From Mesorhizobium sp. Pch-S (GTDB lineage: Bacteria; Pseudomonadota; Alphaproteobacteria; Rhizobiales; Rhizobiaceae), in NCBI RefSeq assembly GCF_004136315.1, contig NZ_CP029562.1, positions 3,371,501-3,435,500 on the forward strand: DNA of 64,000 bases, written 5' to 3'. The notes under the pieces are model-generated. The model was not told the origin of the DNA, searched no databases, and worked only from the letters and a program-made list of their open reading frames with translations. Of the stretch, positions 52,094 to 62,244 are shown in pieces (the first letter of the stretch is position 1; each line of letters begins with the position of its first letter). The position numbers and the translations under genes are program-made.

Positions 52094-53614
52094 TCAATCT
52101 CCAACAGCGTTGATGATCTCCAGACCGATCTCGTCGACCGGACGATCGGTTTGGATCATGCGCCAGCTGATCAGCCCGGCCTCGCGTTGCAACTGCTTCG
52201 AAAGAATGTCGACGTCGGCATCCGAGGGATTGTTCTTGCGCGCCCGAATTCGAGACCAGAGCACCGACGGATCAGCCGTCAGCCAAAACCCCGCGAAGGG
52301 CACGGATCTGTCGCGGGCGACCCGTTCGATGCTGTCGCGGTTGCCTGGTTTGTCGAAGACGGCGTCCGCCAAGGCGCAACCGCCTTCGGCAAGAATGAGG
52401 TCGCTGCGCCAGGCAATCTGGCGATAGACGCGTTCAGAAACTTCGGGACAGTATGCCTTGTCTGGAAGCTTCGTCTCGGCCGGCACACCATGCAGGGCTT
52501 TGCGGATGCGGTCGCTCTCGACAATTCGGGCGCCGGGCGGCGCCCCGATGGCATGGGCAATTGCTTCAGCCACCGTAGTTTTGCCAGACCCGCTCAGGCC
52601 ACCGATCGCTACCAGACGCGGCGGATGCTCGCTCAGCAACGTGTGCGCGAGCTCGAAATATGACCTTGCCTCCGACGTCAGTCTGGCAGCGTCCGCAGCG
52701 CCCTCCTCCACCTGGGTTGCCACCACGTGCGCACGAACCGCAGCGCGCACCGCCATGAAGAATGGCAGAAGAACGAAGCCATCCTCTTCGTCGGCATCGT
52801 CCAGATAGCGGTTCATCACAAGGTTGGCGAAGTGCGGAAGGCCACGATGCCACAAATCCATCAACAGGAAGGCAAGGTCGTAGAGGATATCGATCGTGGC
52901 GATCTGGTCGTTGAATTCGATGCAATCGAAAAGGTGTGGGCCACCGTTCAAAAGGCAGATGTTGCGCAAATGCAGGTCTCCATGGCATCGGCGTATACGG
53001 CCGGCCGCAGCGCGGTCGTCGAGCAAACGGGAGTGGCGTGACAGCGCGGTCCTCAAAGCCTGGGTCAGGGCTTCCACTTCCGTCGCCGCGAAGACATGGC
53101 TCGTTGCAAAGCCGGCCGCGTTGATGTCCAGCACCCCGCCGATGTTTAAAGATCCGCTGGCCGAATGACTGGGCGGAACGCCGCGGTGATAGCGCACGAT
53201 CATCCGCGCGACCTGCGTCATCAAATCAGGGGTGAGTTGGCCGCTGATGGCCATGCGGTCGAGAAGGCAGGACTGATCGAAGCGAGCCATTTCGATCACA
53301 GCATCGGTCAGCTCTCCGGCCCCGTCCAGCACGAGCCGATCGTCGTCGCGGGTGATACGCCTGACGCCGAGATAGAGGCCAGGGGCCGTCTCTGAATTCA
53401 ACTCCACCTCTTTCAGACACGCTGCAAGGCGCAGGGCAGGCGTGGAGAAATCGACATAGGGCAGTTTGACGGCGCGCTTCAGCTTGAAAGCGCGGCGCCC
53501 TATCAGAAAAATCCGGGAGATGTGGGTTTCGAGCGTCTCGACCGGTCCCGGCTCGCAGTAGGTAGCCGGGTCGGTCAGCATCGCGACCACGGGTTCCTGA
53601 TCTTGCAGGATCAT
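52094..53614 (-). CDS. aminoglycoside-phosphotransferase-like/P-loop kinase fusion
   Basis: 506 residues. The N-terminal half is an APH-like kinase fold (FKLKRAVKLPYVDFSTPALR, catalytic RCHGDLHLRNICLL, FDCIEFND); the C-terminal half is a P-loop kinase with Walker A GGLSGSGKTTVAEAI. This two-domain form is widespread; its substrate is unknown and resistance is not implied. Divergent from a universal stress protein with a FixK box between. The mycobacterial protein Rv2004c, beside a USP in the DosR regulon, has the same organisation. Confidence 0.88.
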   Translation of the reverse strand: MILQDQEPVVAMLTDPATYCEPGPVETLETHISRIFLIGRRAFKLKRAVKLPYVDFSTPALRLAACLKEVELNSETAPGLYLGVRRITRDDDRLVLDGAGELTDAVIEMARFDQSCLLDRMAISGQLTPDLMTQVARMIVRYHRGVPPSHSASGSLNIGGVLDINAAGFATSHVFAATEVEALTQALRTALSRHSRLLDDRAAAGRIRRCHGDLHLRNICLLNGGPHLFDCIEFNDQIATIDILYDLAFLLMDLWHRGLPHFANLVMNRYLDDADEEDGFVLLPFFMAVRAAVRAHVVATQVEEGAADAARLTSEARSYFELAHTLLSEHPPRLVAIGGLSGSGKTTVAEAIAHAIGAPPGARIVESDRIRKALHGVPAETKLPDKAYCPEVSERVYRQIAWRSDLILAEGGCALADAVFDKPGNRDSIERVARDRSVPFAGFWLTADPSVLWSRIRARKNNPSDADVDILSKQLQREAGLISWRMIQTDRPVDEIGLEIINAVGD

Positions 53615-53711
53615 GAGGCGTACTCCTTTGCGGGCTGGTCATCCACCATCGGCTGCTCACAGATCGGGTCGGCCGACGACATAGGCTAGCGCCTTCGCGC
53701 AAGCGTCCGCG

Positions 53712-53725
53712 TTGATCGGCGTCAA
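53712..53725. promoter_or_regulatory. FNR/FixK box between APH/P-loop gene and USP
   Basis: TTGATCGGCGTCAA, exact TTGA-N6-TCAA, almost exactly midway (about 97 bases each way) between the two divergent genes. Confidence 0.82.
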
Positions 53726-53822
53726 GCCGCAGGATGATCGATTTGACGCAACGCAAAGACGAATTCGCTGGATCAGCTACGGCTAGGGCATTCGTGGATC
53801 CGGTTGGGAGAGGAATGCCGCC

Positions 53823-54659
53823 ATGCCGTTCAAATCAGTGCTTACGATCACCGGCGCCCGTCAAGGCGAAGGCGACCTGAAGCTCGTCGCTGGTCTCTGT
53901 GAAGAGATCAATGCCCACATGTCGGTTCTTGTCCTGGTGCTTGCTGCGCCGCCCTCCGGAGGAGGATATGCGGCAATTGTGTCTCCGGCCTGGTTGGAGG
54001 AGCGCGAGGCCGAGATGCGCCAGTTGGAGAAGCGAACCGCTATCGTGTCAAAAATGCTGTCGCAAAGTGCGGTGTCGGCCGATCTGAGCAGCAACTATCC
54101 CGACGAAGCATGGGCGGACGAGGTTATCGGAAGGCGCGCGCGCTATGCTGACTTGACGGTACTCGGACCTGAGGTGCTGGCGACAGTCACCTTCAAGAAG
54201 CGGATCGTCGAAGCCGTGTTGTTCTGGTCGGGCAAGCCGCTTCTTTTGGTTCCGCAGGGGGCGCATGCGACCTTGAAACCGAAACGTGTGCTTGTCGCCT
54301 GGGATGCCAGTCTGGAGTCATCGCGGGCGGTGCGCGAGTCCCTTGATTTGCTCGTCGGGGCGGCGGAGGTGCGTATCGTGATGATCGATCCAATCAAGGA
54401 CGAACTGCACCACGGCGACGAACCCGGAGCCGATATTGCGGCCTATCTGGCCCGCCACGGCGTGAAGGTTGTGGTCGATCGTCTTCCGAGTTCAAACCAG
54501 TCGGTGGCCGACCTGCTTTTTCAGCATGCGATCGATACCGCAGCTGAGCTGATGGTGATGGGCGCCTATGGTCATTCTCGTCTGCGCGAACGCATCTTTG
54601 GCGGCGCGACCCGTTCGGCAATCGACAATCCGCCGCTGCCCATATTCTTGGCGAGATAG
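53823..54659 (+). CDS. tandem universal stress protein
   Basis: 278 residues: two UspA domains, MPFKSVLTITGARQGEGDLK first and KRVLVAWDASLESSRAVRES second, with the ATP motif GAYGHSRLRERIFGGATRSA intact. It differs from the 34708/40095 pair in its N-terminal half. Divergent FixK box upstream. Confidence 0.92.
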   Translation: MPFKSVLTITGARQGEGDLKLVAGLCEEINAHMSVLVLVLAAPPSGGGYAAIVSPAWLEEREAEMRQLEKRTAIVSKMLSQSAVSADLSSNYPDEAWADEVIGRRARYADLTVLGPEVLATVTFKKRIVEAVLFWSGKPLLLVPQGAHATLKPKRVLVAWDASLESSRAVRESLDLLVGAAEVRIVMIDPIKDELHHGDEPGADIAAYLARHGVKVVVDRLPSSNQSVADLLFQHAIDTAAELMVMGAYGHSRLRERIFGGATRSAIDNPPLPIFLAR

Positions 54660-54712
54660 ACCTCTGAGCCGGCATCGTCGAAAGGCCTGCCGGTTCAAAA
54701 GGTGCCCGCTTC

Positions 54713-54726
54713 TTGCTCGAGATCAA
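54713..54726. promoter_or_regulatory. degenerate FNR/FixK box
   Basis: TTGCTCGAGATCAA: TTGC-N6-TCAA, one mismatch, 72 bases before the host-attachment-type gene. Confidence 0.4.
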
Positions 54727-54798
54727 CGTATTGGCGCTTGGATGCGCCATTCTGGCTTCGATCGATGGGCTTATGCCTGACCAGTTCTGGAGAGACTC

Positions 54799-55203
54799 AT
54801 GATCCTCAAAAACGATACCCTTGTCGCGGTCACGGATGGCGAGCGGCTGAGGCTTTTTAAAAGCAAAGGCCACGAGCCGCATCTTGAGCTGATCGAGATG
54901 GACGGACCGGCCATGGACAGGATCCATGCCGGCTCGGGCGGTCGCCATCGCAGTTCGACCGCGAAGCCGGATGACGCGCGGTTGCGTGAGGATGATTTTG
55001 CCGGATCTGTAGCGGCTTATCTGAATGATCAGGCAGCGGAACCGACATACGAGCATTTGTTGGTGATCGCTGACCGGCGTACTCTGGGAGAATTGCGCAA
55101 GCACTACCAGCCCGTACTCATTGCGAAGCTGGCTGGCGAGGTCGGCAAGGACTTCGTCAAGCAGTCGGTGGAATCGATCAAGAACGCGATTGCCGCATCC
55201 TAA
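54799..55203 (+). CDS. host attachment protein family (baeRF-like)
   Basis: 134 residues: KNDTLVAVTDGERLRLFKSK, a basic loop (HRSSTAKPDDARLREDDFAG), then YEHLLVIADRRTLGELRKHY. The family, named host attachment protein, has an eRF1/pelota-like fold (bacterial archaeo-eukaryotic release factor group) and may work on stalled ribosomes. A possible weak FixK box precedes it; it lies between two USP genes. Confidence 0.85.
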   Translation: MILKNDTLVAVTDGERLRLFKSKGHEPHLELIEMDGPAMDRIHAGSGGRHRSSTAKPDDARLREDDFAGSVAAYLNDQAAEPTYEHLLVIADRRTLGELRKHYQPVLIAKLAGEVGKDFVKQSVESIKNAIAAS

Positions 55204-55319
55204 GCTTGCTGCCACGACAATTCATTTCGCGCTCGCCTGGCGGTGCGGAGGCCAGCGCGGCCCGTGTGGGGACGAACTTCTGAGTTTCGGATCACCACCA
55301 ACCATCAGGTGAGCTGAAC

Positions 55320-55333
55320 TTGATATGTGTCAA
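55320..55333. promoter_or_regulatory. FNR/FixK box upstream of universal stress protein
   Basis: TTGATATGTGTCAA, exact TTGA-N6-TCAA, 50 bases before the start at 55383. Confidence 0.82.
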
Positions 55334-55382
55334 GGCGAGAAGCCGTCGTCGATGTTGAGCTTCAGCCAAGGAGATCAAGCTG

Positions 55383-56219
55383 ATGCAAGTGCTGAGCTGT
55401 GTGCTTCTGCCCACCTTTCCGGATTCGCCTGGGCGCAAGGTTGCTGTTAATGCCGTGGCGATAGCGGCTCAATTGGATGCCGCGCTCGATGCGGCGGTGA
55501 TCGATGTCGACATTCCGGACGTTTCGAACGCACTGTCCAGTTTGCTGCTCGATCTTCCCGTCAAGATTCGCGAGGCGGAGGCTGCCAGCAGAAGCCGTGG
55601 CAAACATCTTCTGGCTGCGGTGGCAACCGAGGCCGAACAACGCAAGGTCACTTTGACGACACAGGAACTCAAGGCGGCGCCGGGATTGATGGGAGAGATC
55701 GCGGCCAGAGAGGGGCGCTATTTCGATCTCTGCATGGTCGGATGGGCACGCAATAGCGAAGCCTTGCAGTCGGCTGCCAAGGAGGTCATTTTCAGTTCGG
55801 GCCGTCCCACCTTGCTGCTTCCGGATTGGGAAAATGTTGGCGACCTCGAACACGTGGTCGTAGCCTGGGATGGCAGCCGCGTGGCCGCAAGAACGGTGGC
55901 CGATGCCAGCCCCTTCCTGGAACGGGCAAGGGCAATATCGGTCGTCACCGTCGTGGATGAGAAGGCTCTGCCGCGCCAGGATATCGCTGAGCGTCTTGCG
56001 CTTGGTCTCAAGGCACGAGGGCTTCACGCGTCGGCCGAGGCGCTGCGAGCCAGACACAATCCGATTGGAACTGCACTTCAGGAGCACGCTGAGAAGATAG
56101 GCGGCAAGCTTCTTGTCATGGGCGGATATGGTCATTCCCGTCTCAGGGATATGGTGCTCGGTGGGGCAACAGAAGGAATTCTGTCGGATTTGCGCATGCC
56201 GGTCTTGATGTCTCACTAG
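55383..56219 (+). CDS. tandem universal stress protein
   Basis: 278 residues, two UspA domains: MQVLSCVLLPTFPDSPGRKV and EHVVVAWDGSRVAARTVADA, with GGYGHSRLRDMVLGGATEGI at the end. ATP-binding type by motif. Fourth two-domain USP gene in 22 kb. AAGGAGA lies upstream. Confidence 0.92.
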   Translation: MQVLSCVLLPTFPDSPGRKVAVNAVAIAAQLDAALDAAVIDVDIPDVSNALSSLLLDLPVKIREAEAASRSRGKHLLAAVATEAEQRKVTLTTQELKAAPGLMGEIAAREGRYFDLCMVGWARNSEALQSAAKEVIFSSGRPTLLLPDWENVGDLEHVVVAWDGSRVAARTVADASPFLERARAISVVTVVDEKALPRQDIAERLALGLKARGLHASAEALRARHNPIGTALQEHAEKIGGKLLVMGGYGHSRLRDMVLGGATEGILSDLRMPVLMSH

Positions 56220-56548
56220 GGCTTATCGTGCAAAGTGCGCAGCGATTTTGCGACAACGCCCATCTGGAAGCGAACCAAAGGGACGCGCGCGCTACAGGTG
56301 ATATGCAACCGCTTCGTCCCAGGCCAACGCGGATGCCTGAAATTACTCTAAGGTATCATGCCGGCGGTTGGCTGGTGCAGCGACCGTTGATCAGAATTTG
56401 CGCCGCTTGAGCGATGCCGGAGCCTGGTCCAGGCGACTGGTCGAAGGACCTGGCGAACTGCCAGAAGCGGGACGATGAGTTCCGCTGAAGGGCCGGCGAA
56501 GCGGGCCCAAAAATTGCGTTCTTCTTGAGCGAATCTCTGCGTAGAATC
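56220..56548. other. intergenic stretch without recognisable gene
   Basis: About 330 bases between the USP and the convergent arcC gene. No coding frame, box or strong terminator was found. Confidence 0.5.
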
Positions 56549-57466
56549 TCAGGCAGGCGGCTGAGCTTTTATCGACGTCCCCCGGCGTCCCTCCACCATA
56601 TAGAGCGCGTCTTCCAGGCGTCCGATTACAGCCGGCTTGCCGGTCGCTTCGGTGAACTCAATGGCCGCACTGACCTTCGGACCCATGGAGCCGGAAGCGA
56701 AATTGTGGCCCGCCAATTCTGCCGCAGTCACTTCGCCGAGAGCGCGCTGATCCGACGTGCCATAACCGACATAGACGGCATCGACATCTGTCAGCATCAA
56801 TAGCATGTCCGCCTTCAGCTGACGCGCTAGAAGCGAGCTTGCCAGATCCTTGTCTATAACCGCTTCGATGCCGGCTATACTGCCGTCGCCGCAGGCAATC
56901 ACCGGGATTCCGCCGCCGCCGGTGCAGATGACAACGACCTCGCGCTCGACCAGATAGGAAATCACGGACACTTCCAGAATTTCGAGAGGGCGCGGTGAGG
57001 GCACCACACGGCGCCATTTGTCACCATCAGGAGCGATCGCCCAACCGCGCTCGTCAGCAAGCCGCGTTGCGGTCGCTTCGTCGTAAAGCGGCCCTATCGG
57101 CTTGCTCGGATGCGCGAACGCGCTATCGCGGGGATCCACCTTGATCAATGTCAGCAATGTCGCGAAGGATTTTGTGCTGACGAGATTGGCGAGTTCCTGC
57201 TCGATCATGTAGCCGATCATCCCGGCGCTCTCGGCGCCGAGGATGTCGAGTGGAAAGGATTCTGTTTCAGGCGTGGCAGCCGATTGCAGTGCGAGCAGGC
57301 CCACTTGCGGGCCGTTACCGTGAGTGACAACCAGCGAATGACCTTCGCCGATCAGAGCTGCCAAAGCGGACGCGGCGCGCCTGACGTTTCTGCGCTGGTT
57401 CTCGGCGGTGAGTGGCTCGCCACGCTTTAGAAGCGCGTTCCCCCCGAGGGCTGCAACGATCAGCAT
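56549..57466 (-). CDS. arcC: carbamate kinase
   Basis: 305 residues; last step of the arginine deiminase pathway, carbamoyl phosphate + ADP to ATP, CO2 and NH3. Motifs: ALGGNALLKRGE, VTHGNGPQVGLLALQS, CTGGGGIPVI, and LMLTDVDAVY. ATG 57466 is one base after the arcB stop. It is the ATP-yielding enzyme of the operon. Confidence 0.95.
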   Translation of the reverse strand: MLIVAALGGNALLKRGEPLTAENQRRNVRRAASALAALIGEGHSLVVTHGNGPQVGLLALQSAATPETESFPLDILGAESAGMIGYMIEQELANLVSTKSFATLLTLIKVDPRDSAFAHPSKPIGPLYDEATATRLADERGWAIAPDGDKWRRVVPSPRPLEILEVSVISYLVEREVVVICTGGGGIPVIACGDGSIAGIEAVIDKDLASSLLARQLKADMLLMLTDVDAVYVGYGTSDQRALGEVTAAELAGHNFASGSMGPKVSAAIEFTEATGKPAVIGRLEDALYMVEGRRGTSIKAQPPA

Positions 57467-57467
57467 T

Positions 57468-58469
57468 TCAACCGCCAATCGTTGCTACCAGCAACGCCTT
57501 GATCGTATGCATTCGGTTCTCCGCTTGGTCGAACACGATCGAAGCCGCCGACTCGAACACCTCATCGGTGACCTCCATGCAGTCGATCCCGAATTCGCGC
57601 TCCACATAGGCGCCAACTTCGGTGTCCGTGTCATGGAAAGCGGGCAGGCAATGCATGAACTTGACATGCGGATTGCCGCTCGCGGCCATAAGTCCAGGCG
57701 TCACGCGGTAAGGCGTCAAAAGCCGGATGCGATCCTTCCAGCCGGCCTTGTCTTCGCCCATGGACAACCAGACATCGGTATAGATGAAGTCGGCACCTTC
57801 GACACAAGCGGCCGGATCTTCATCGAGCCGAAAGCGTCCCCCACTGCCGTCGGCCAGTTCCCGCAAATGTACACACAGCGCCTCATCCGGCCAAAGTTCC
57901 TTCGGGGATGCGATGCGCACATCCATGCCGACCTTGGCGGCGCCCACAGCCAGCGACTGGGCGACGTTGTCGCGTCCCTCACCGATAAATGCCACGGTGA
58001 TGTCCGAGAGATGTTTGTGCGTGAATTCGCGCATGGTCATGAAGTCGGCGAGGATTTGCGTCGGGTGCGCCTCGTCGGTCAGGCCGTTGTAGACAGGGAC
58101 GCCGGCATGTGTGGCAAGCAGTTCGGCCTGATGCTGGCCAAAGCCCCGGTACTCGATGGCATCATAGATGCGCCCCAGCACACGTGCCGTGTCCTTCATG
58201 GATTCCTTGTGTCCGATATGACTGCCGGTCGGACCGAAATAGGTCACATGAGCGCCCTGGTCGTAAGCCGCAACTTCGAATCCCGTTCGTGTTCGAGTGG
58301 AGTCTTTCTCGAAGATCAGGGCGATGTTCTTGCGCACGAGGCGTGGAATCTCGTGCCCCGCTTGCTTGGCGGCCTTGAGATCCGCCGCCAGTTTCAAAAG
58401 GAAACGGATTTCCGCCGCCGTGAGATCGTCCAGGGAAAGCACCGAGCGGCCATGCAGGTTGATCGACAT
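57468..58469 (-). CDS. arcB: ornithine carbamoyltransferase, catabolic
   Basis: 333 residues; splits citrulline with phosphate into ornithine and carbamoyl phosphate. Carbamoyl-phosphate motif [12 protein letters not shown], ornithine motif MHCLPAFHD, plus [20 protein letters not shown]. Operon position between arcA and arcC shows the catabolic role, as opposed to anabolic argF. Confidence 0.95.
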   Translation of the reverse strand: MSINLHGRSVLSLDDLTAAEIRFLLKLAADLKAAKQAGHEIPRLVRKNIALIFEKDSTRTRTGFEVAAYDQGAHVTYFGPTGSHIGHKESMKDTARVLGRIYDAIEYRGFGQHQAELLATHAGVPVYNGLTDEAHPTQILADFMTMREFTHKHLSDITVAFIGEGRDNVAQSLAVGAAKVGMDVRIASPKELWPDEALCVHLRELADGSGGRFRLDEDPAACVEGADFIYTDVWLSMGEDKAGWKDRIRLLTPYRVTPGLMAASGNPHVKFMHCLPAFHDTDTEVGAYVEREFGIDCMEVTDEVFESAASIVFDQAENRMHTIKALLVATIGG

Positions 58470-58480
58470 CGTTTTTCCTT

Positions 58481-59695
58481 TCAGAGGGGATCGCGCGCGA
58501 TAGGACAGGTCATGCAGTGGCCGCCGCCGCGGCCACGGCTGAGCTCGGCACCTTCGACGGTGATCACCTCGATGCCTGCACGACGCAAAAGCGTGTTTGT
58601 GTAGACGTTGCGGTCGTAGGCGATGACAACCCCCGGTTCGACCGCGACCACGTTGTTGCCGTCGTCCCATTGCTCGCGCTCGGCTTCATAACGATCACCG
58701 CCGGTGGCGATGATGCGCAATGCCTTTAGCCCGAGTGCTTCTGCAACGACGCTCGTGAATGAAGCCTTCTCTTCTATGACATCAACTGCCGCGTCGTCCG
58801 CGCCGGGACGGATCGAAAACGTGCGGAGCCGATCGACCACTGGCGGGTACATGGTTGCAAGATCCCGATCGCAGAGCGTGAAAACCGTATCGAGATGCAT
58901 GAAGCTGCGATCGCGTGGCATCAAGGCTGCGATCACGCGGGTCGCTTCTCCGGCGGAAAACAGGCTCCGCGCCAGCTCTCCTACTGCCTGTGGTGTCGTG
59001 CGCTCCCCCATGCCGACAAGGACAACCCCTTGGCCAATCGGCATGACGTCGCCTCCTTCGAGGCTGACGCCAGGCCCAGGTGTGGGAGACACGAAGGCAT
59101 AACCGTCGGGCGCGAAACGCGGATGATAGCGGTAGACGGCTTCGACGTTGGCCGCTTCCGGTCGCCGTGCAGGCCAGAACATCGCATTGACGGAAACCGA
59201 ACGGTAGACCCAGCAAGAACTGTCGCGGGTGAAAAGCTGGTTCGGCAAAGGCGGCAGCACAAAGTCTTGCGGCGCCAGCGTCCTGCCTGTCAGCCCTTTC
59301 GGTTCAAATGGAAGCTCCGCACGTGCGATCCCGCCGACCAGATAACTTGCCAGCAGGTCCGATGGCATTTCATTGAGCCATCCCCGCATCTCGTCGACCA
59401 TGTCCAGGCCAACGACGGTGGCGTGCAAGCGGCGGTCGAGAAGCCATTGCCGTGCTTCGGGTATGTTCATGGTCTGCGCAAGCAGCTCGCCGAAGGAATG
59501 GACGAGCACGCCGCGCTCACGCAGGGCGTCGACAAAGACATCATGCTCCTGACGCGCCCGCTTTACCCACAAAACGTCGTCGAAGAGCAGCGCTTTGCAG
59601 TTCTCCGGCGTCAGTCTGCGCAGGCTCAGATCTGGCCTATGGACCATCACTTCGCGCAGATGGCCAGTTTCTGAATGGACTCCCAGATTTGTCAT
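58481..59695 (-). CDS. arcA: arginine deiminase
   Basis: 404 residues; hydrolyses arginine to citrulline and ammonia. Start [20 protein letters not shown]; active-site segments [30 protein letters not shown] and the nucleophile Cys394 in [15 protein letters not shown]. It provides the first step of fermentation of arginine and counteracts acid. Confidence 0.95.
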   Translation of the reverse strand: MTNLGVHSETGHLREVMVHRPDLSLRRLTPENCKALLFDDVLWVKRARQEHDVFVDALRERGVLVHSFGELLAQTMNIPEARQWLLDRRLHATVVGLDMVDEMRGWLNEMPSDLLASYLVGGIARAELPFEPKGLTGRTLAPQDFVLPPLPNQLFTRDSSCWVYRSVSVNAMFWPARRPEAANVEAVYRYHPRFAPDGYAFVSPTPGPGVSLEGGDVMPIGQGVVLVGMGERTTPQAVGELARSLFSAGEATRVIAALMPRDRSFMHLDTVFTLCDRDLATMYPPVVDRLRTFSIRPGADDAAVDVIEEKASFTSVVAEALGLKALRIIATGGDRYEAEREQWDDGNNVVAVEPGVVIAYDRNVYTNTLLRRAGIEVITVEGAELSRGRGGGHCMTCPIARDPL

Positions 59696-59706
59696 GGTGC
59701 CGGCAC

Positions 59707-61173
59707 TCACAGCGCGCTGACAGCGCCGGTCCACATTTCGTAGACGGCGAAGATGGCGGTTGCGATCAGCGCGATCGCGAGGATCGCTTCCACGGGATGG
59801 AAGACACGTTTGTTGTCTTCGCGGCGGGCCCAGACGAAAAAGGCGACACCCGGCGCGTAGAGTATTGCGCACATGAACAGGTTCGCTGGCCCCGCTGCAT
59901 AGACGAGCCACGCGCCATACAGAGTGGCCAGCAGGCCGGCGACCAAAGGCCCTGCGCGCTGCTCACCATGTCTATAGCTTTCGCCCGTCAATGCCAGTTT
60001 GGCTGCAAAAGCTCCTGAGAAGATGTAGGGCACAAGGATGGCGGTAGAGGCAATGTAGAACAGCGCCTGATAGGTGCTGTTGGCAAACAGCGTGATCACC
60101 AGGAAGGCCTGAACCAGCAGATTGGTGAGAAGCAGCGACGTCGATGGGACGCCACGTGCACTCTCTTTGCTGAAGAACCGGGGCATGGTCCCATCCTTGC
60201 CAGCGACATGGGGGACTTCTGCCGCCAGCAGGGTCCAACTCAGGAAGGCGCCGACAACTGACACGACCAAGGCGAGATTGATGAGTACGGCGCCCCAAGG
60301 CCCGACGACGGCTTCAAGAACGCCGGCCATGGAAGGGTTCTTCAAGGCGGCCAATTGAGGTTGGCTCATGATGCCCAGCGAGAGCAGCGAGACCAGGGCA
60401 TAGAGCGCCAGGCAGGTGAAGAAGCCAAGCACCGTTGCGGTCGCGATGTCCTTGCGGCGCTCGGCTCGGGCGGAAAACACGCTCGCTCCTTCAATGCCGA
60501 TAAAGACCCAAAGCGTGACCAGCATGGTGCTCTTAACCTGGGCGGTGATCGTTCCGAGGGCCGGGTTGCCCGAACCGGAGAAATCCAGGGTCCATACGTC
60601 GAGGTTGAAAGCCACTGCCACCACGCCGACGAAAAGAACGACAGGAGCAATCTTGGCGACCGTCACGATGAGATTGATGATGGCCGCCTGGCGAATACCG
60701 GCCAGGACAAGAAGGTGGATGACCCACAAAAGGATCGATGCGCCCAGCACCGCCTGCCATGTGTTGCCGTCGCCAAAGGCCGGGAAGAAATACGATAGCG
60801 CACTGAACACGATCACGGCATAGGATACGTTGCCGACCCAGGCGCTGATCCAATAGCCCCAGGCGCTGGTGAAACCGATAAAGGGGCCGAACCCCGCCTT
60901 GGCATAGGCATAGGGACCTGCATCGAGCTCTGGCCGGCGTGTTGCCAGCGACTGGTAGACGAACACCAGCGCAAGCATGCCGACCGCGGTGATTGCCCAG
61001 CCGATCAGGATCGCCAGCGGGCCCGAGCCTGCCGCCATGTTCTGCGGCAGGCTGAAGACGCCCGAACCCACCATCGAGCCGACGACAAGTGCTGTCAGGG
61101 ATCCGAGTTTCAGTTTCGTAGATGATGCCGGTGCGGCCTCGTGAATGGGAATATTGATTTCGGTTGTGGACAT
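59707..61173 (-). CDS. arcD: arginine/ornithine antiporter, APC family
   Basis: 488 residues, about twelve helices, start [20 protein letters not shown]. Amino acid-polyamine-cation family pattern: [16 protein letters not shown] in helix 1 and [19 protein letters not shown]. Exchange of arginine for ornithine costs no energy and feeds the pathway. First gene of the operon; all four are spaced by about one to twelve bases. FixK box 59 bases upstream. Confidence 0.9.
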   Translation of the reverse strand: MSTTEINIPIHEAAPASSTKLKLGSLTALVVGSMVGSGVFSLPQNMAAGSGPLAILIGWAITAVGMLALVFVYQSLATRRPELDAGPYAYAKAGFGPFIGFTSAWGYWISAWVGNVSYAVIVFSALSYFFPAFGDGNTWQAVLGASILLWVIHLLVLAGIRQAAIINLIVTVAKIAPVVLFVGVVAVAFNLDVWTLDFSGSGNPALGTITAQVKSTMLVTLWVFIGIEGASVFSARAERRKDIATATVLGFFTCLALYALVSLLSLGIMSQPQLAALKNPSMAGVLEAVVGPWGAVLINLALVVSVVGAFLSWTLLAAEVPHVAGKDGTMPRFFSKESARGVPSTSLLLTNLLVQAFLVITLFANSTYQALFYIASTAILVPYIFSGAFAAKLALTGESYRHGEQRAGPLVAGLLATLYGAWLVYAAGPANLFMCAILYAPGVAFFVWARREDNKRVFHPVEAILAIALIATAIFAVYEMWTGAVSAL

Positions 61174-61231
61174 TGCGCCCTCCGCTGTTGGGACCGTGGC
61201 GGCAGTCAACAGCAATCGCGGACAGCAAGCC

Positions 61232-61245
61232 TTGACGCTCGTCAA
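61232..61245. promoter_or_regulatory. FNR/FixK box of the arcDABC operon
   Basis: TTGACGCTCGTCAA, exact TTGA-N6-TCAA, 59 bases upstream of the arcD start. In Pseudomonas the same operon is induced by the Fnr homologue Anr through such a site. Confidence 0.85.
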
Positions 61246-61439
61246 TTTTGACGGGCGGGATGGTAGGGGAATGTCTGACTCAAGCTGGCCGGTTCAGTCT
61301 GTTTCGGGAAAAGAAGCCGTCTGGCGACTGCCAGCAAGCAGAGCGGCCGCTCACGAGGCGAGCGGGACACAATCTGCAGCCTAGGCCAATTGCGCTATCA
61401 ACAGCGTCAGGCCGTCCTGTCGCGAGAACCGCGACGCTT

Positions 61440-61880
61440 TCACAGATGGGGCCACAGTTGTCGCAGCGCCTTCTTCATGGAATGGCGGACCTGGACAATC
61501 TCGCCGTGCGAGACGTGGCGATCGAGGAGCGTAAACACAGCACTTATTGCACGGTCGTAGTCAAGATTTGGATCGTAGCCGAACCCATGCCTGACCCGGA
61601 TGACGAAATCGCGTTTGTTGCGATCGCGGACCGGTTCATCCGCGGTCCACCCCTCGAAGAACAAGCCCCGGATCAGGGTGGGCAACTGCGAAGAAAGATC
61701 AGCCACTTCCTCAATGGAAAGCCAATCGCGTATCGCGTGCAGGACCGTCCTCAAAAGCCGCAAGGCGTCATGCTCGTCCCAGCCCATGTCTTCGGCTAGC
61801 TCATTGACCCAGTGCTGGGCTTGCTCGGCCGCCCGGGTGAAGTCGTTGTACGTGTGGGATCCGGTGCTAACCATGATCAT
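61440..61880 (-). CDS. DUF2267 domain protein
   Basis: 146 residues from ATG 61880. Pattern of DUF2267: HWVNELAEDMGWDEHDALRL, LRTVLHAIRDWLSIEEVADL, SSQLPTLIRGLFFEGW. Helical, cytoplasmic, function unknown; the family is common in low-oxygen or stress gene sets. FixK box at 62017-62030 upstream. Confidence 0.85.
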   Translation of the reverse strand: MIMVSTGSHTYNDFTRAAEQAQHWVNELAEDMGWDEHDALRLLRTVLHAIRDWLSIEEVADLSSQLPTLIRGLFFEGWTADEPVRDRNKRDFVIRVRHGFGYDPNLDYDRAISAVFTLLDRHVSHGEIVQVRHSMKKALRQLWPHL

Positions 61881-62016
61881 TGTCCCATCGCCTGGTCGCA
61901 GCTCATTGTATGCGCCGGAAGGGTTGCCGCATTGCGTCAGATCAAGTTTGCCGTTCATCGCAGAAATTGCCGCAGACATGCTGGAGGTTGATGGGAGGTT
62001 CGTTCCTTTGGCGAGT

Positions 62017-62030
62017 TTGATCCGCGTCAA
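62017..62030. promoter_or_regulatory. FNR/FixK box between DUF2267 and phosphoribosyltransferase genes
   Basis: TTGATCCGCGTCAA, exact TTGA-N6-TCAA, identical in sequence to the box at 38990. It is 137 bases from the DUF2267 start and 215 from the small rightward gene, so the first is the better target. Confidence 0.78.
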
Positions 62031-62244
62031 GGAACCTGCCGGCCGGGCAGCGTTAACTGAAATCCTTGCTGGATCGAACCGGCATCCGCCAATGCGTGCG
62101 TGCGCGCGCAGGCTGAGCGGCGGATCGAGCTGGAAAGAGCGTCCGGCAGGGTGGTCGCCATGCTTCGGCTTCGACACCCGGGGAGGGTGGAAGGGCGAAG
62201 ATGGCGGACGCTGCGAAAAGTTCGTCCCATCCAGGAGATCAACC

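Noticed and set aside
52094..53614. Aminoglycoside resistance gene
   Set aside because: Only the APH-like fold is present, fused to a P-loop kinase; this family is housekeeping or stress-related and not a known resistance enzyme.
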